A stretch of 64,000 nt of DNA, from contig QVRM01002067.1 in assembly GCA_003439945.1 (NCBI GenBank), forward strand, positions 2,082,501 through 2,146,500, given 5' to 3'. Below, in pieces: positions 50,602 to 64,000 of the stretch. The notes under the pieces were generated by a model that was not told the DNA's origin, did no database searches, and was given only the letters and a program-made list of their open reading frames with translations. The first letter of the stretch is position 1; each line of letters starts with the position of its first letter. Position numbers and translations under genes: made by a program. The stretch is from Dermanyssus gallinae (taxonomy: Eukaryota; Arthropoda; Arachnida; Mesostigmata; Dermanyssidae).

Positions 50602-51955
50602 ACGCGTCTAATAATCTACTACAAATGATCTACTCTCAACCAGCCGCACACATTATTGAGTCCCTATACATGTTTAAGGTTGTTTGGGGTTCTCTGCGAA
50701 ATACAGGCCTTTGTTCTTCCTTTTTCCTTCCCACACTTAGGTATACTTCAGCGTGTTGTTCCTCTAGTTGGTTGAACGACGCCTGACATTGTTAAGATTC
50801 TAGATATCCGCAAGAGCTGAAAAATGTCAAAGTGGCCGATGTTGTTATCGAATAATTGTGTCGATTCCTTTTCGATGTTCCTCGACACGTGGTTGTCGGT
50901 TTGCCTGCTTCTGTCACGGTATTGACGCAACAAAGGTCGAATGTACGTTGTTCTTCGTGACGAGCTGGCAGCCGTATGTTGTTTCCCATCGTTGTTCCCG
51001 ACCAAGTTTCTCATGAATTTCACATCAAGGAGGCGCACATCGTTCTTTTTGAGATCTTTTCGGACAACTCAAATATCTCGTTGTAGCGAGAGCAGGACGG
51101 CTCTGCAAACACGAGGGAAAGAAGAAAAGAAAAGCTCCAGAAATTATTACTGGAGGCAGAAATAGATGACGTATATATGTATTTAGTCTACCCTAGGGAG
51201 TAGGCTGTCACTGGTAGCGTGTTCTGCTAGTCACGGCGTACACGGGGAAGTAGAAATTTAATGTATTCTTTTGTTCATAGGTGCGTCATGATGTAGCTGG
51301 TCTGGCTAGCCCGCCAGTCAATCGATACGAAGAAACCTCGAACCTCACATATGGCATTCAGTGTGGCAACGGTGCCCGTCAGGTCTATCGTTACTAACGG
51401 TAATAATCACGCGTGCACCGTAGTAGGTCCTCGCAGGGGCCGTCCCCTCGAAAATTTCCTCCAATGCGGGATCCTCCACGTATGCAAATTTAAGCAATTT
51501 GAAAAGCAGTTTCAAGCAGTCGGGCCCAATGATATTGATGATTATGGTGCTGATGATACACGCACCTGTCAGTATGATGATAATGATGATTGTCGTCATG
51601 TTTAGCGCATGTTTAACAACGCGTTGAACGCCAACTTTGCTGTTTGCGGTGTAGGGTGCGAAATGAACTAGGGTACAAACTTAAATGCTAGTAGAGGCAG
51701 ATATAACGCCACATACCGGGCGCTATAAAATGAGGCAAATTGCAGGCTTAACTTTTTTACAAAGTGTAGAAGCAGATTTAATGGGTACGTGTATTTAATA
51801 ACCAAATACTGGTTTTTAATAATTGCGTTATATGAAGTTGCCAAATGTGTTGCTCTGTTGTAGTAGGGGTAGCTTTAGCGGCCCTTATATTTATATTTAT
51901 ATGTTTGTGTATTTTATGTTTTATGCTTTTGCACACTGCAGAAAATGTTGTATAA
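50602..51955. other. No gene seen
   Basis: The frames at 50748-51038 (-) and 51345-51605 (both strands) have no recognisable domain. The hydrophobic start of the second comes from an ATC/ATT-rich patch at 51530-51600. Confidence 0.45.
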
Positions 51956-52110
51956 AGTGGAGGCGTGATCTAGTGCACTAATCGTGGCTGCCATCTATCA
52001 GGGTATCGCCGATCTAATCCCTGTTGTTGACCGAATTCTTGTTGAGCAATGTCTTTCGTGAGTAGGCAATAAACCATACGTTGAGGGTCACAAGACGTGT
52101 TGCTACAAAG
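51956..52110 (+). repeat. SINE-A copy 4 (tRNA-derived SINE)
   Basis: The head has gcgtgatctagtgcactaat as the A-box region and gatctaatccc as an eroded B-box at 52011-52021. This is followed by tgttgttgaccgaattc, gagcaatgtctttcgtgag, caataaaccatacg and gagggtcac, matching the body of copies 1-3. It ends with gttgctacaaaggactg, shared with copy 2. Confidence 0.7.
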
Positions 52111-52653
52111 GACTGCCGGAAAACCCCTTAATATCTCAACATGCTCGCCTTTTTAGAGGCAATCTTTTTTGGCACTGAAAACAATTGCCCTCAATGGCGT
52201 TTTATCTGGCAATAAATTGTGTCGTAGTTGCTGATTTCGGGGCGAGGCTATTGATTAAGTGATTGTCACAGGTGCGAAACAAATGCATTTATGCATACCG
52301 TGTACGCACTATGCGTATTGGTATGCAATATGGTCGTGAATATGCAAATGACAATAAACTGCAGACACGATTCGCTGTTGTCTACGAAACAATGCCATAT
52401 AAAGTCGTAAGAGATTACCTGGGAAAATTACGAGAGACATATAATGGTGTGCAAGCGTATAATCTTTCTAAGCAAACAATGTGTTAGTGTCGTGTGTTGG
52501 CCATTTAGACTGGCTATTCGGGCGTGCTGGTTTGTCTGGCTCCGGCGGGCGTTGCGAAGAATGAATCTTTGCAACCTGCTAGAGATGCTCAGAATAGTGC
52601 GTGCATGTCTCTTTATGTACTATATCTGTCTTTCTGTGCTGTGCGTGGCCGTG

Positions 52654-52683
52654 GAGCCGAGCCGAGCCAAGCCAAGCTAAGCC
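52654..52683. repeat. (GAGCC)n pentanucleotide repeat
   Basis: Five to six units of gagcc/aagcc/aagct, an imperfect short tandem repeat at the edge of the GC-rich block. Confidence 0.8.
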
Positions 52684-52941
52684 GGTGCAACCAACCGACC
52701 GACCGTTCGACCAACCCACCAACAGCTGGGGCCGTGCCGGCGGCCTGCCGCCAGTGGTGCAGCAGTGCTACATATACTAAAACGGACCCGAGATTCCCGA
52801 GTTCGCATTAGGAAGCTTGTCCTCTGGCTGCTGCTATTGCTGCTCGCCATCCTAATGTTTTACTGGGTTGCTTTGCTTTCGGCATTTTACCGTTTTGTGC
52901 TACCTGTGAGATGATTCTTCCTTCCGATACAGGTGCAACAG

Positions 52942-53240
52942 CAGCAGCAGCGGCAGTTGCAGGACTTTTGTTCGCCGCCGCCCCCGCCGATGGCAACGCC
53001 AGTAAAGAGTGGAGAGCGGGCAAAATGAGGGGGGCAGGAAACGGGGGATGTCGAGCGAAGTCGGTCGCAGGGGAGTTGCAGCTGGATTCGACTTCGACGA
53101 CAACGACACCACCGCCCGCAGCCAGTGACTGTAGTCGTCTGGCTATACGTCGTCGTCGTAGTGAATATTTGACAGAGCACAACCGCTGCGCGTCCGAGGC
53201 AGAGCAGCTGTAGAGGCTGTTTCTGCTGCCGCTGCTGCTG
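52942..53240. repeat. CAG/CTG-rich inverted repeat pair
   Basis: The 15-bp word cagcagcagcggcag (52942-52956) has an exact inverted partner ctgccgctgctgctg (53226-53240), 269 bp apart. Both lie in triplet-repeat patches, so chance within low-complexity sequence is likely. Confidence 0.7.
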
Positions 53241-54563
53241 CTGCTGTTGCTGCTAAAGCTGCTGGTGCTATTGGATTAGATCGTGAGTGACTGTGTGTGT
53301 GTGTGCTATTTGACTACTATGTGACGCAATCGTCACCGGTTCTACCCTTCCAAGAGCCAAATTCTATGAACCTTCACTCCACTCTGCTGGTCACATCGTC
53401 GTTCGAGATTAGCCGCCAACAACAAGAATCTTGCATAGGTTCGAGAAAACCCGTTGTTGCTGCCAGAAGGCAAACGGAAAGCCAACAAAACCGAACAGCT
53501 ATCAAAACCGCGTACAACCCACTTTGGTAGTTTGTCTGCTAAATCCTACCGACAGCTAAGATCCGGTGTTTTACTTCTAGTATCACCAATAGTACCACCG
53601 CTGTCTAGAATTAGCACGGCAGCCCCTTTCTGTTAAGGTAGGAAAAGCTGTTGAGATAGGCCGGTTCTTCGTCACCTTTGCTGTACGATATTACTTAGTT
53701 TTTCTACAGATCCTGAATTAACGGAGCTTAACTCTTGTTGCAGCTCGGCCCCGTCAGACGAAACGAGATGTAAGAAAAAACTGGTGGCACTGCGTCACGA
53801 GCGTTGCAAGATAACTTAAAATCTGTTTCTGAAGGAGTTTTCTTTCAGCAATTTAATTTAATTTCAGACCGGCAACACGTGTTGATTAAAAGCTCTTTTA
53901 TGATGTGGGTTGCACTGACAACTCACTCTTTTACTCGGCATTTTCTAACCATCGTCTCCGCAAATATTATATGCTGCTCTTCATTTGTAGAGATATAGCA
54001 TCTAGGATGATGCATGCTACATTTAGAACTTACAATAGGCAGAAAACTGCTTTTACAACTGCATTAATATTAAACTCGTGTAGGTCACACATTGTTCACT
54101 TGTAAGCATGCCTGCCATCTTGAAGAAAACCTAATTTAAAGATTACTATTTGATCCGTCAGTTTTAACTACTTCTGCACTCTGTATCCGGACAAATCTGT
54201 AGTAACACAGTCGCACTACTGGATTCACCGACTGCTTCGAAGAATTTAAGTTAGGCATATCAACCTCTCAAATGGCTGAGTGGGGAATAGAAGGAATATG
54301 GGAATGGCTAGCGGGAAACAATACAAACATGTCTGAATCCAACAGCAGCTAAGAAAATAACATACACACAATGAGGTCTTACAAGTAATATAATTTAAAA
54401 AATATATGTTTACGAGTATGGGGTGTAAACTGAACAGAAACAAAACACATTGCATTGCAAAATTTGGACATTTAAGACTATCGCTATATTAGTGAGGCTT
54501 GTCTGTACGGTGATCGTACACAGAGTGATTATACACCATTTAACTATAAGTATGGCTTTGCAC

Positions 54564-54564
<1 letters not shown>

Positions 54565-54643
<79 letters not shown>
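54565..54643. repeat. (TA)39 microsatellite
   Basis: Almost pure TA array of about 79 bp. Tyr-Ile open frames on both strands (54450-54701 and 54540-54845) derive from it. Confidence 0.95.
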
Positions 54644-54646
<3 letters not shown>

Positions 54647-57600
54647 TATAAGAACAAAAATAGAGCGGGGAGGGGGAACAAGGAAGGACAGAGGAATCTA
54701 AGCACGCACCGCGCCTGATCTCTTTAGACAGGAAGGTTTGGCTGGCAATGTATCGTTTGTACACTGTGTAATTAAGCTCATTGTATGCTGATTGTTGCGG
54801 CACTGTCTGTGCGCAGCGAACCGGCTGTCTGTTCGCTACAGCCACTGTCTACAACCACTACATATCCATCCAGAGCTCTGTTCGAGCAGACGTTGTGCTG
54901 ATGATGACTGATGCCTTTGCTCGGCCATCATTTGAAGACGGAACATCGAATCAATGATTACCAGAGACCGATGAGATGAAGCAATATAATGTATGACTGT
55001 TCGTTTCGGCCTGAGATGACCGAGACCGCCTCCTTTATTTAGCTCGCCGTTTACCACGCGCATGTATACCCAACATCATACAAATAGTGGCGCGCGTAAC
55101 AGGCACTCATTACGACTTGCCCTGTACTTGTTAAGCGACGAGCAACCGGCTCTTGACCAATAATATGAATAATCTGAGATAAGACAAACAATGCTTAGAA
55201 AAAACTACATTAACCGCAAGCAAACATTTGACAACAACGGTGAAAAATAAAAGAACCAGCGTTCTTGTCTGTTGAGCCATTACTACATAAGCGAGACTTC
55301 TTCAGTTAGCACTCCTAACTTGCCATCTATTTCTACGTTTTATTTTATCTAGCTTGCTGCGATCTGATACCTTGTCTATGAGGTCCGGCCAAATCAGGAT
55401 AAACTGTCATTTTTACACCACAGGAAAATATACAAATACACACGTGTACCCATAGTGATGGTATATCGTTAGGCAAATCTTACTCTATCTGCTTGGTGGT
55501 CCTCTTTCTCGTCGTTGTCAAGCTTTTAATATACGTATAGTGTTTGATAAGACGCCGCCCCTTTGTTAGCCCAACGCCCCGACACGGCAAATTTAGCGGA
55601 GCTATGCCAGCGTGCAAGAAGCGCCCCTTATCTACGCGCATGCGGATCTGCAACAAGGAATTACAACCGGCAGACGAAGGAGGTCAAATCTTGCCGCATC
55701 CCAGCCTACATTTACGCACTTTTGCAGCCACTGTCCATGCTTCCTGTGCAACGGTTGACAGGAAAGAGGGGTCTGTCTTGCCAGTCGGCGAATCTCGTGG
55801 TAGCTCGCGTGTCGGATGGCTCTTTTACTAGTAGGGACAGCTGTTCACTGGACTTCCTTCTCCCGACTAGCCCCCGACTAGGGCACGTATACACGACCAC
55901 ATCCGCACTGAGCTTGCCGCGCATCTAACGGCAAAATAATAAAGCCACGCATATAGACAAACACGTCCCTCGTTCTCTTTCATACAGTCATTTCACATTG
56001 TGATGGAGTCTTTTGTCCAGTCCATGCGGACATGTCAGTCAAAACCATATAAGTACTGCTAGCTGCGTAAACATTATCAGAATCTGAAATTGTTCTGACG
56101 ATTACAGATTGTAAAAACGGTAACGTATTTAGGCGATTGGGCTTTTAATGCAACCGCAGTGAAGGTGAAATGAGTTAGGCTGAGCTCCACTAAAACTGAC
56201 GAACGAAGGCGTTACACAAGCCGCTGGCGATGCATGTGCATCAATAATTCTCAAAACATTCCAGAGCAAAAACAAAACGAATATAAAAGTGAACGTGCTT
56301 TGTATATGAGCTTTCCATTGTAGCAAATACGACGGTATGCGTCTCAGTGTACATAGATATCAGACTTAGGTTAACGCAGACGAACATGACCTACAATATT
56401 AGCGGTAATATAGGGCCCAGCACCCCTCCAATTTTTAAATGAACCTACAATATCCAACCGACGATTTCATTACGTAACGCTTAAAAAGCACCCGTTTTGT
56501 GGCTAAAACAGATAACTAAATAGTAATCGTGAAAGCGAGTAGCGGCAAAATTTCTTAACTCGAATCCGGGTAGTTGCGTGTCAGTTCCGTGAGCAAATCT
56601 GTGCATGACGTTTACTATTGCAAGTGCAAAAAGGAGAAAGACAAAAGGAAGTACTGCAACCGTCATATCTTACGTAGGACACAATACATTTTTTTTCTAT
56701 GCAGGCAAATATCTCGATTTATCAATTGAAATATAGTCGTCCCATAATATTAACTATTATTCGTGTGCTCCCATTCCTTTTGCTCCGGCGGAAAAGAAGA
56801 ATACTAAAGAGCACACATGTGACGTGCACATTCTATTGAATAAAGTTATACGCGTATGCTTGTCGTTATTCCTACTTCAACTAATTGTTGTGAGAAATCT
56901 AGACTGTTCGCGGAATTTATTTTACTCAGTTCTGCTCTTATATAATTACACACAGTCATAATATCCTCTCGGCTTGTAATTCTCACGGCTTAGTTTCATT
57001 GACGTAGTGTAATAGATGGCTCAATCTGGTTACCTCTCAAAGGTTCAACGTGAATGATGCCTGTGATATCCCCTCAACGACACAACATAACTTTATTTGA
57101 GTAAACGTTTCGCTTGGGTTGATCCTGGGACCTGCCTGCGCCTCCGGACCAGGATCTCACCCGGCGCAAAGAAGACTCATTTATCATCGCTGGTTACCAA
57201 ACGATCTAAAAACGATTTTTGGGGGTCGCGATTGAAAAAAGGAGTATCAACGTGCATGCGTTTCTATTTGTTGGCGTTACCTAGTCGATAAGAAACATAC
57301 TTGCAGTGCCTAGAAAATATGTCAATTTGTTTCTGTGTTTTTTAAGTGGTTGCTTGGTCAACGTTAACTTGTTCTTGTTTGTCTGTTGTGTCTCGTTGAA
57401 TTCTTTGGGGAAGTCGTACAGCAAAACACTTTACTAGATGCACTTTTACATTTACTATTTGCTCGTTTTCTTAGAAAGCAACTAGGTTTTTGGCTCCGTC
57501 ATAAACGTATCACCTTTTCACATGCTGATGTTGCCTAGAGGGCGCTGCAAGCCTCCGAAACGAGTCAATACCAAACCGGCAAGAACTTTTGCATCAACGT

Positions 57601-60530
57601 AATATTTATACAACGTAATCTCCGTTGACTCGGATCAGCGCATTGCTTTGAAGCCTAAACTTCCAGACAAAAATCCAACGGATTCTTTTGGTTGTTAGGC
57701 GACCGCCTCTCTATTAAAGAGCATGTTGACAGGTTTTACCAGCCATTCCTGCCCTGAAAGGCTTATATGAGGGGGTGTGTAGTTTTGCTCAAATGCGTAT
57801 GAATTGGAAATTTCGTTTCTCCTACAACGGCAAAATTTGTTGAATTAGGAACGAGCCAGCTGCTTTTAGGTTGAGATTGTACAAAAGCAAACGACACATC
57901 GAGCGAGTTTAGACTTTACTAACTTTAGAGGTTCCGTCTGAAAGGTCCTGTATTTTATAATCAAAGCTCTATTGAGCGCGCGTTCGCAAGAAGCAGTAGT
58001 GCATCGGCCGTCCTCTCATCGGAACGTCTCATCACCTCGACGGCTGACGCAGAAATGTCATGTGTTCGTTCTCATTGTGTTATTTATTGTCATCGCCATT
58101 GATAACAATGCGAAGACGACCTCCGTTTATCGGTGAGACTGGCGGCAGTGGCGGCTGCAGCAGCAACATCTGCCAATAACCAACGTCCGAGGTCTTTCGT
58201 ACCAACAGACAATGACGGCGCCAAGTGGTGTATGCCGTTTTGCTCTCTTTATGAATTTGCTTGACATGACGACAATCTGTAAAGAATGGGTTGCTATTTT
58301 CGCAGCCACGAAACGCAAATAAACGTGGCGATCAAGGTAGTTTACATGTTGATGTTCGCGCATTATCTTAGACATCATCACCACGTATAAAAAGTGTACC
58401 GGCGGCAACCAGAGCAGGATGCACATTATTGCACAGTGGAGCATTCCAGATACGGAGGCGGTTCAACCGTTGTTTTGGCTGCAATGTTTTTAGGTAGGAG
58501 AACCGAACCCCACAAGCCACCCAAGAGCTCTCAAGTCAACGGTTCTCATTGGAGAGAAAGGTTTTACTGCCCAACGGTACGTTGATGAGATTCTGACTCC
58601 CATATCGTGTCTTATGTAACGGCTGTTTGTGACAACCCTATCTTCATGCACAGCAATGCTAAGCCGTGCAATGCTGCACTTGCTAGGTAATACCCCATAG
58701 AAGCTTGAATTAGCTAAATGAAATGGCCAGCAAAAACACAGACTATAGCACAACATTCTAATCGCGTCTTAGAGCTGTTTTAAAAACAACAAAATATGCA
58801 TAAAGCCAAATGAGATGTGTATATGAATAGCAATTAAAGCTATAAATGCATATTTTCTCTTAAGCAAATGAAAACATTATACAACCACAATATTATTATT
58901 TTTATTACGGAATTTATTGAAGATTATTATTGAGAGATACAGTACTTTACCTATCAAGCCTTTGTCAGGCATATCGAGGTAATTTTCACACTTCTGACAT
59001 GACGGTTCTACATGACCAGGGGCTATGGAGCCAAATCAGCATTTCGTATATACGGCAGCTGTGCGGCAAGAGTGCGCTTTTATTCTCATTTTTGGTGCAT
59101 GAGCGTAATTAGTTGGTTCGCTCCCGGACGGAACCTCCTAGCTTTTACAGGGCAAAGCTAGCCTTCGGAACCGACGCTGTTGCCATCATTATCGCGATGT
59201 TGCTGCCAGCCGTTTGACTGCTGCCACAGTGCAACAACAACAACAACAATTACAAATATTACTACTACTACAATTACTACTACGAGGATTATTAATATTA
59301 TTAAACCAGAGAAACCCGTTGGCTTCTTTTGCACAGGGATGAACGAAACTCTTCGTTTCCTTCTTTCTCCTGTTTCTCTGTCACCTCCCGCCTCGTTGAA
59401 GTTTTCCTCCGTGTGGCAGTGCCTGAGTGAAATGTTTCGGCCACCAATATTGCTACCACTACATTTACTATTTCTACAGCTCGTGCCAGTACAACTTTGG
59501 CCACTTTTACTGCAGGCCGCTTTTGTTCATTCAAGGGCTACTTATCGAATGCGGACGGGACTTGCGAAAGTTATCATGGGACGCAGGCCCTGACTGCTGT
59601 GTGTCTATCTCGTATGTGACTTGTATGTGTTTGCTGGGATTTTCATGGGCATTTAGCCGGGCGCTGATGTGAGAATGATGGTGTGTCTGTGCTTCCGTTA
59701 TGCTATGAATGACTAGACCGGCTTGTGACGAGTTGGCGACCCCTGGCTATCGACTGGCTTACATCGTCGGTCATGCTGCCTTGTGGTGGTATCATACACA
59801 AATATGCGACAAGAGTTTAGGCATAGCAGGCCGTTGGTCTGGATATAGAGCATACTGGACAGTTCTCTGGATATGTTGTATACAAATACACAACAGATAT
59901 ACAAATATAATTATCTCTTTTGCTATTGCACAACAAGTGTGTCATAGGTACTGAACTGCAACCCGTACTTTTAGCTTGTTGGTGTGACTAACGGAAAATG
60001 TGTAGAGTAGACAGCCTTCGGAATCGAAAGAATATGATGACATTATACTCACTTTTGTTCGTATATCTTCTACACTTCCACCATTCTCCCACGGCAGATT
60101 TTCAATCAGATTGAATCCACGATTGATATTCGAATCCGCTTTGCGTTACAGGCGTTTATGATCGGCTGTTGCGGCGTATGATGATGCTTCGAAAAAAGCC
60201 GGGTGCATTACTCAAAGCTGCATCTCAACGTCCCGACCGGTGAACGGTGACACCGGCTGTGACCTGTCGCCTCTAGACGAAGACACCTGATCCGTGGCTA
60301 CAGGACCACAACAACAACAACAAGACATCCTTCACGGTACACACTAGCTAAAAAACGTCGTATTTGGAGGTATTGTACCAGACAAAACATTTGATTGTCA
60401 TATGGTTAATTATTTGTCGTTTTGATACTAGGTACATCCGTCAACACGAATGTAATTAAACAGTGTTAGTCGTTGCGCTGAATTAAGAACGGCTCTCTGC
60501 ATGGTACTGCGGTTTACTAAGGTCTTCTAT
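54644..60530. other. No gene seen
   Basis: Nearly 6 kb in which I could not recognise any coding region, RNA gene or transposon family. Open frames are short and mutually overlapping. A (CAA)n/(ACT)n patch lies at 59231-59285 and a small CAA patch at 60306-60322. The segment at 57120-57150 is a weak imperfect palindrome (gatcctggga ... ccaggatc). Confidence 0.45.
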
Positions 60531-60604
60531 CAAAAACAGGGATTGAGCCGGCGGCACCCCGGGTAGATGACAACCGTGACTAGCGCTCTAGACCACGCCG
60601 CGAC
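60531..60604 (-). repeat. SINE-A copy 5, head only
   Basis: On the minus strand gcggcgtggtctagagcgct is a well-preserved A-box region. It is followed by gtcatctacccggggtgccg and the B-box ggctcaatccc, then tgtttttgatag. This is the best tRNA-like head of the family, and it lets the eroded heads of the other copies be recognised. The body is missing after about 15 bp. The 5' side of the head abuts a (TA)n array at 60605 with no spacer. Confidence 0.65.
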
Positions 60605-60730
<126 letters not shown>

Positions 60731-61559
60731 TAACAAAAAAGGTCGTTTCGTCAACCCTGCTCATTGGAGTTCAGTGGCCGCCTGCAACACTGCGCATCTA
60801 AGCTTGTTACGAATGGTGGTAGTAACAACTTATCACATTGGCTCCATCTCGGTTATTTACTACTTTGTACGTCACCTTCGGCTGTTACCGAGATACTTCC
60901 ATAGGATCTTACCGAGAAGTTCCACTGCTTATTATATAAATATTTGCTATTGTGGTTTCCTACATATTTTTGTTGAGCAACGGAAGCATTGTGGGCTGTC
61001 ATAGATCGTATAATTCAATCTTGAATATCACTCAAATATATCAAGGTCTGGCGTGGTGTCAAAATGTGCCAAGGATACAGCTTCCTGGGGGTAATGGTTC
61101 CCCAGCTTTACTAGCATACCGGCGCTATTTCCTACAGCCATCCTTACTCCGAGGTCGGCTCTTCTTATAGAATTGCCTTACTCCAAAACTCGTCTTGCAA
61201 ATTGATTGCACTTCACCGGATTTTTTTTTATGTTGACGTCTTGTACTTTTTACAGTCTATCTTCCCGACAAGCATGCTAGCCTTCCGTGGCAAGCTAGTA
61301 ACTATTAATTGACAACGCGATCTTAGCATTACATAACGCTTAAGTTCTCGATACAATAATGTCATATTTGATAAAATGACGTAGGCGCATTAGTCATACG
61401 GAACATGTAGAACATAAGTATTTCCCAAAACATGTGCCCTACGTACAAATAAGCTTATTGAAAATACCTATTGAGAATATAAGGAAATGTTAATACTAGT
61501 GCAGCTTGACTTATGGCCCAGTATGTTTTGCAGGAGTTTAATATTATTATTTATTGTAG
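60731..61559. other. No gene seen
   Basis: Open frames at 60774-61170 have no recognisable domain. AT-rich towards the end. Confidence 0.45.
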
Positions 61560-62080
61560 AAGAGTTGGATGTAAGGTGTTTTCAACTCACATGTGAATGA
61601 CTTCAGATATGTGATGATTTGTAAGCTACTCGGCAGAGAGCTCCAAAAAGTGCGGCAGTGGAGCTAAAGGAGAAGGAAGGTCTATTTCCTACGAGCGTAG
61701 GGCGGGAATCCCGAATATGTGCATTGTTACGAACATGGTATCTCTCGTAGGCGCATGGTTGTAGGAAAAATAGTTATGCTAACTAGTAAACTTTCTCTCG
61801 CTTCCAAGTAATGCGTTCATAGACTCCACATTTCTTCTAAAGTAGAGTGGTCTTAGAAGGTAATTCCTGATTTTGTTGGGAATTCTTCTGTTGCAGTAGC
61901 TTCGCGATCAGCCTCATACAAGACAAGACATCCCGGCTGTTCAGATTGATGGACTTTACAAATGTCAGTTCAAACTTTCCCTGCTGACCCTTGGAGTGCC
62001 GCGCCATTTAAAAAAGCGCGCCATTTATTAAAGACACTTAACACGGAAACTAAAGCCTATAATAGCTAAGCTGAATAAAG
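61560..62080 (-). pseudogene. LINE C-terminal end (CR1/Jockey-like)
   Basis: On the minus strand YSGFPPYARRK is followed by TFLLL, FWSSLPSSLQ and LKSFTCELKTPYIQLFY (61710-61570). This resembles the end of CR1/L2/Jockey-type RT proteins, where (S/T)F..R....WNSLP..(I/L)....S(L)..FK..L closes the protein. Upstream, frames with LSCMRLIAKLLQQKN suggest continuation to about 62080, but the palm is not visible. Several frames must be combined, so decay is advanced. Confidence 0.5.
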
Positions 62081-64000
62081 CGGGACATAGTGGGACACCT
62101 AGGCTGTGTCATCGAATCATTTGTGGATTGATCTTAGCACCTGCATTTTAAGTTAGTGTTGTTTCTTTCAACTCTGTCAGGTCAATAATCGGTATAGATC
62201 AAGGCTCTGTAACTTAAATGCGGTGCGATAGTTTAATCTAGTGAGAACCCGCGCAGCTCAAGCTGCATGAAAGGCTGCCTCTACCCCACCCTTTTCTGGT
62301 ACACCAACTATGTGTAGTCTGATAGCTGGTAGAACCGCATTTAAAATTAATATTAAAAATTAAGGTTTGCTGCGTTTAAAGCAGAAACTTGCTACCTTAG
62401 CGGTTATTGGTCTTGAGATGTGTCCAAATCACTAGCATTACATTTTTCTTCTGCATAGCAGCTCAATTTGCTCAGGGGAAAGTGGCAAACAGGAGAACCG
62501 CTAGGCACCATGGCGAAGCCCGTCTCCGTGCCATGCGAACTCATCAGTTAAACGTCTAAAATGAAGTCACGTCGCTTTTCCTAGCTATTGCTCCGCTAAG
62601 TTCTCAGTCTGCTAGCTCTCATCACTCGTTTGATTGCAACGACCTATTTATAAGCGGTCATTATCTTCTGATATTCAAATAAAGTATATATTGATTTAAG
62701 TTGAACTACGAATAAATGTTAAATATCTTTAATTTCGGCCACATTTTCACTTCGTAACCGTGTTGTCTCCTTTTTCCCTTATCCCGGCGCTGTATATACA
62801 TAAACATGTATACAGATAGCGTGTGTTTTCCCAATTGTATTGGTCTAGTTAATGGAGATTTGTACTATGCTCATAACACGATATGCGCCTACCGGCGGTG
62901 TCTGGAGATCGATCAGTTGGAGGGTCGTGATGAATGAGAGGCCTCTTAATAGCCCACGCCGTCGGCAGTGTTTTTCTGCACAGTGACGTCATTATGTCCC
63001 GTCGTCCAGTTAGTCACCGGTGTTTCCAATATCTCCTTGCATATGCTACATGCGTTTAACATTTTAGTGCCGTTTGCTCTCAACCATCTACCTATCGCTG
63101 TGTTAGGCAACCCGAAAAACAGAGGGCCTTTTGTTTGGAAACCTATTTCTGTATGTGTTCCGTTGGCTTTTCTGGTGCCGTCACAGAGTGGCCTACACAT
63201 CATTGGATTTGACTATTTGTGTAATAGCGCAACGCTGAAAATAGGGTGTTCCAGTTGGAAGAACACGAGTTTTGGTTTCGGGTCAGTGGTTTTACTAGAT
63301 TGGTCCTCGTAGCTTTCCATTTAAGGTGGGCAAACGGCGATATGGTTAAGCGACAAACCGAACATGGGGCCGTGAAAATAAAGGGGTAGTGCACGTTGGG
63401 GCAAAGTAAAATCGAGTCCCTGAATCGAGCAGTTCCTCACGTAGGGATTTGGCTAGGTACATTCGATTCAGAGACAAAAAGACAAGGTGCATGTGTATAA
63501 ATGAAACAACCGATCCAGCTCGATCGGCTTGCCCAGAGAAGGTGAATCGCGGCCATGAAGTGCTTATTATTTCACAATTTGCTTCAGTAGTATTGGCTAC
63601 CACACATACCCGTGACCACTCGTTCACGCGGAAACAACTGTTCACTCCAGCGTGCTAACATAACAAACGTTTGTAAATAAACCACATATTTATAGCTATA
63701 GGTGGCACTGTGCTTGATGTTAAGCGCTTTCCATACGCCAACAATCGCATTCGTTCGGTCGTATAGCGACTACTTTGGTGGTGGCTCCACCCGGCATCAA
63801 ACATTTAACGCCGCGTAAACAAAGGGGAATGTAAATAGAGACGTTACGAAATAGCAGGCGCCAATTGGTTAGGATCCCTAATTAAAAACCATATCCTGTT
63901 ACGTCCATAATAACTGGCCAATAGCAGAAGTATCTGTGAGCCGTTTGCCCTCTACTATTTTTCGACATAGCGACAATATTGTAGTGCAGTGGCTTAAGTT
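62081..64000. other. No gene seen
   Basis: The first part to about 62350 may be more of the preceding LINE, unreadable. The overlapping frames at 62946-63312 and 63346-63658 occur on both strands and contain no domain I recognise. No RNA gene was found up to the end of the window. Confidence 0.45.

Larger units (their letters stand above)
52111..54564. other. No confident gene; GC-rich block
   Basis: The block at about 52500-53280 is GC-rich, with (GAGCC)n, CAG- and CTG-rich patches and open frames on both strands. It could be a CpG-island-like or untranslated exon region of a host gene, but I see no coding domain or convincing splice structure. The flanks have no assignable content. Confidence 0.4.

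Overview
This looks like eukaryotic, non-coding, repeat-rich DNA from an animal genome, most likely an arthropod. The basis is long (TA)n and (CT)n(TA)n microsatellites, tRNA-derived SINEs, Tc1/mariner transposase remnants and several decayed non-LTR retrotransposons, at least one of them R1-like (a mainly arthropod clade). A mite or tick would fit, but nothing here identifies the species. There are no bacterial-style genes, operons or ribosome binding sites. I found no host protein-coding gene I can defend: every recognisable protein piece belongs to a transposable element and is broken by stops, frameshifts or deletions. The window is best read as intergenic DNA or the inside of a very large intron.

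Layout. 0-15 kb is mostly unassigned sequence with one R1-like LINE scrap (4.3 kb), a SINE-A copy (1.4 kb), a tRNA-like relic (9.2 kb) and a SINE-B copy (11.5 kb). 15-20 kb holds a Tc1-like transposase relic, a LINE C-terminal fragment ending at a (TA)31 array, a SINE-A copy and a LINE 3' end with a (TTGAC)n tail. 20-30 kb has a SINE-B copy and a reverse transcriptase fragment (26.1-26.8 kb). 30-39.3 kb is a dense transposon graveyard: at least five LINE pieces, a Tc1-like relic, a SINE-A copy, and a terminal-inverted-repeat element with mariner-like ends sitting beside a (TA)n array. 44-46 kb carries another LINE of the family seen at 16, 35 and 39 kb. 47.7-48.2 kb is a striking foldback (palindromic) element embedded in (TA)n. 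50-52 kb has one SINE-B and one SINE-A copy; 60.5-62.1 kb has a SINE-A head fused to (TA)n and a LINE 3' end.

The main result is a set of repeat families that can be defined from this window alone: SINE-A (five copies), SINE-B (three copies), one LINE family (four copies with the C-terminal domain, plus an ORF1 copy), a 75-bp repeat (two copies), a foldback element and a mariner-like MITE. Many of their ends lie directly against (TA)n arrays. I cannot run database searches, so all family names rest on protein motifs and on copy-to-copy comparison by eye.
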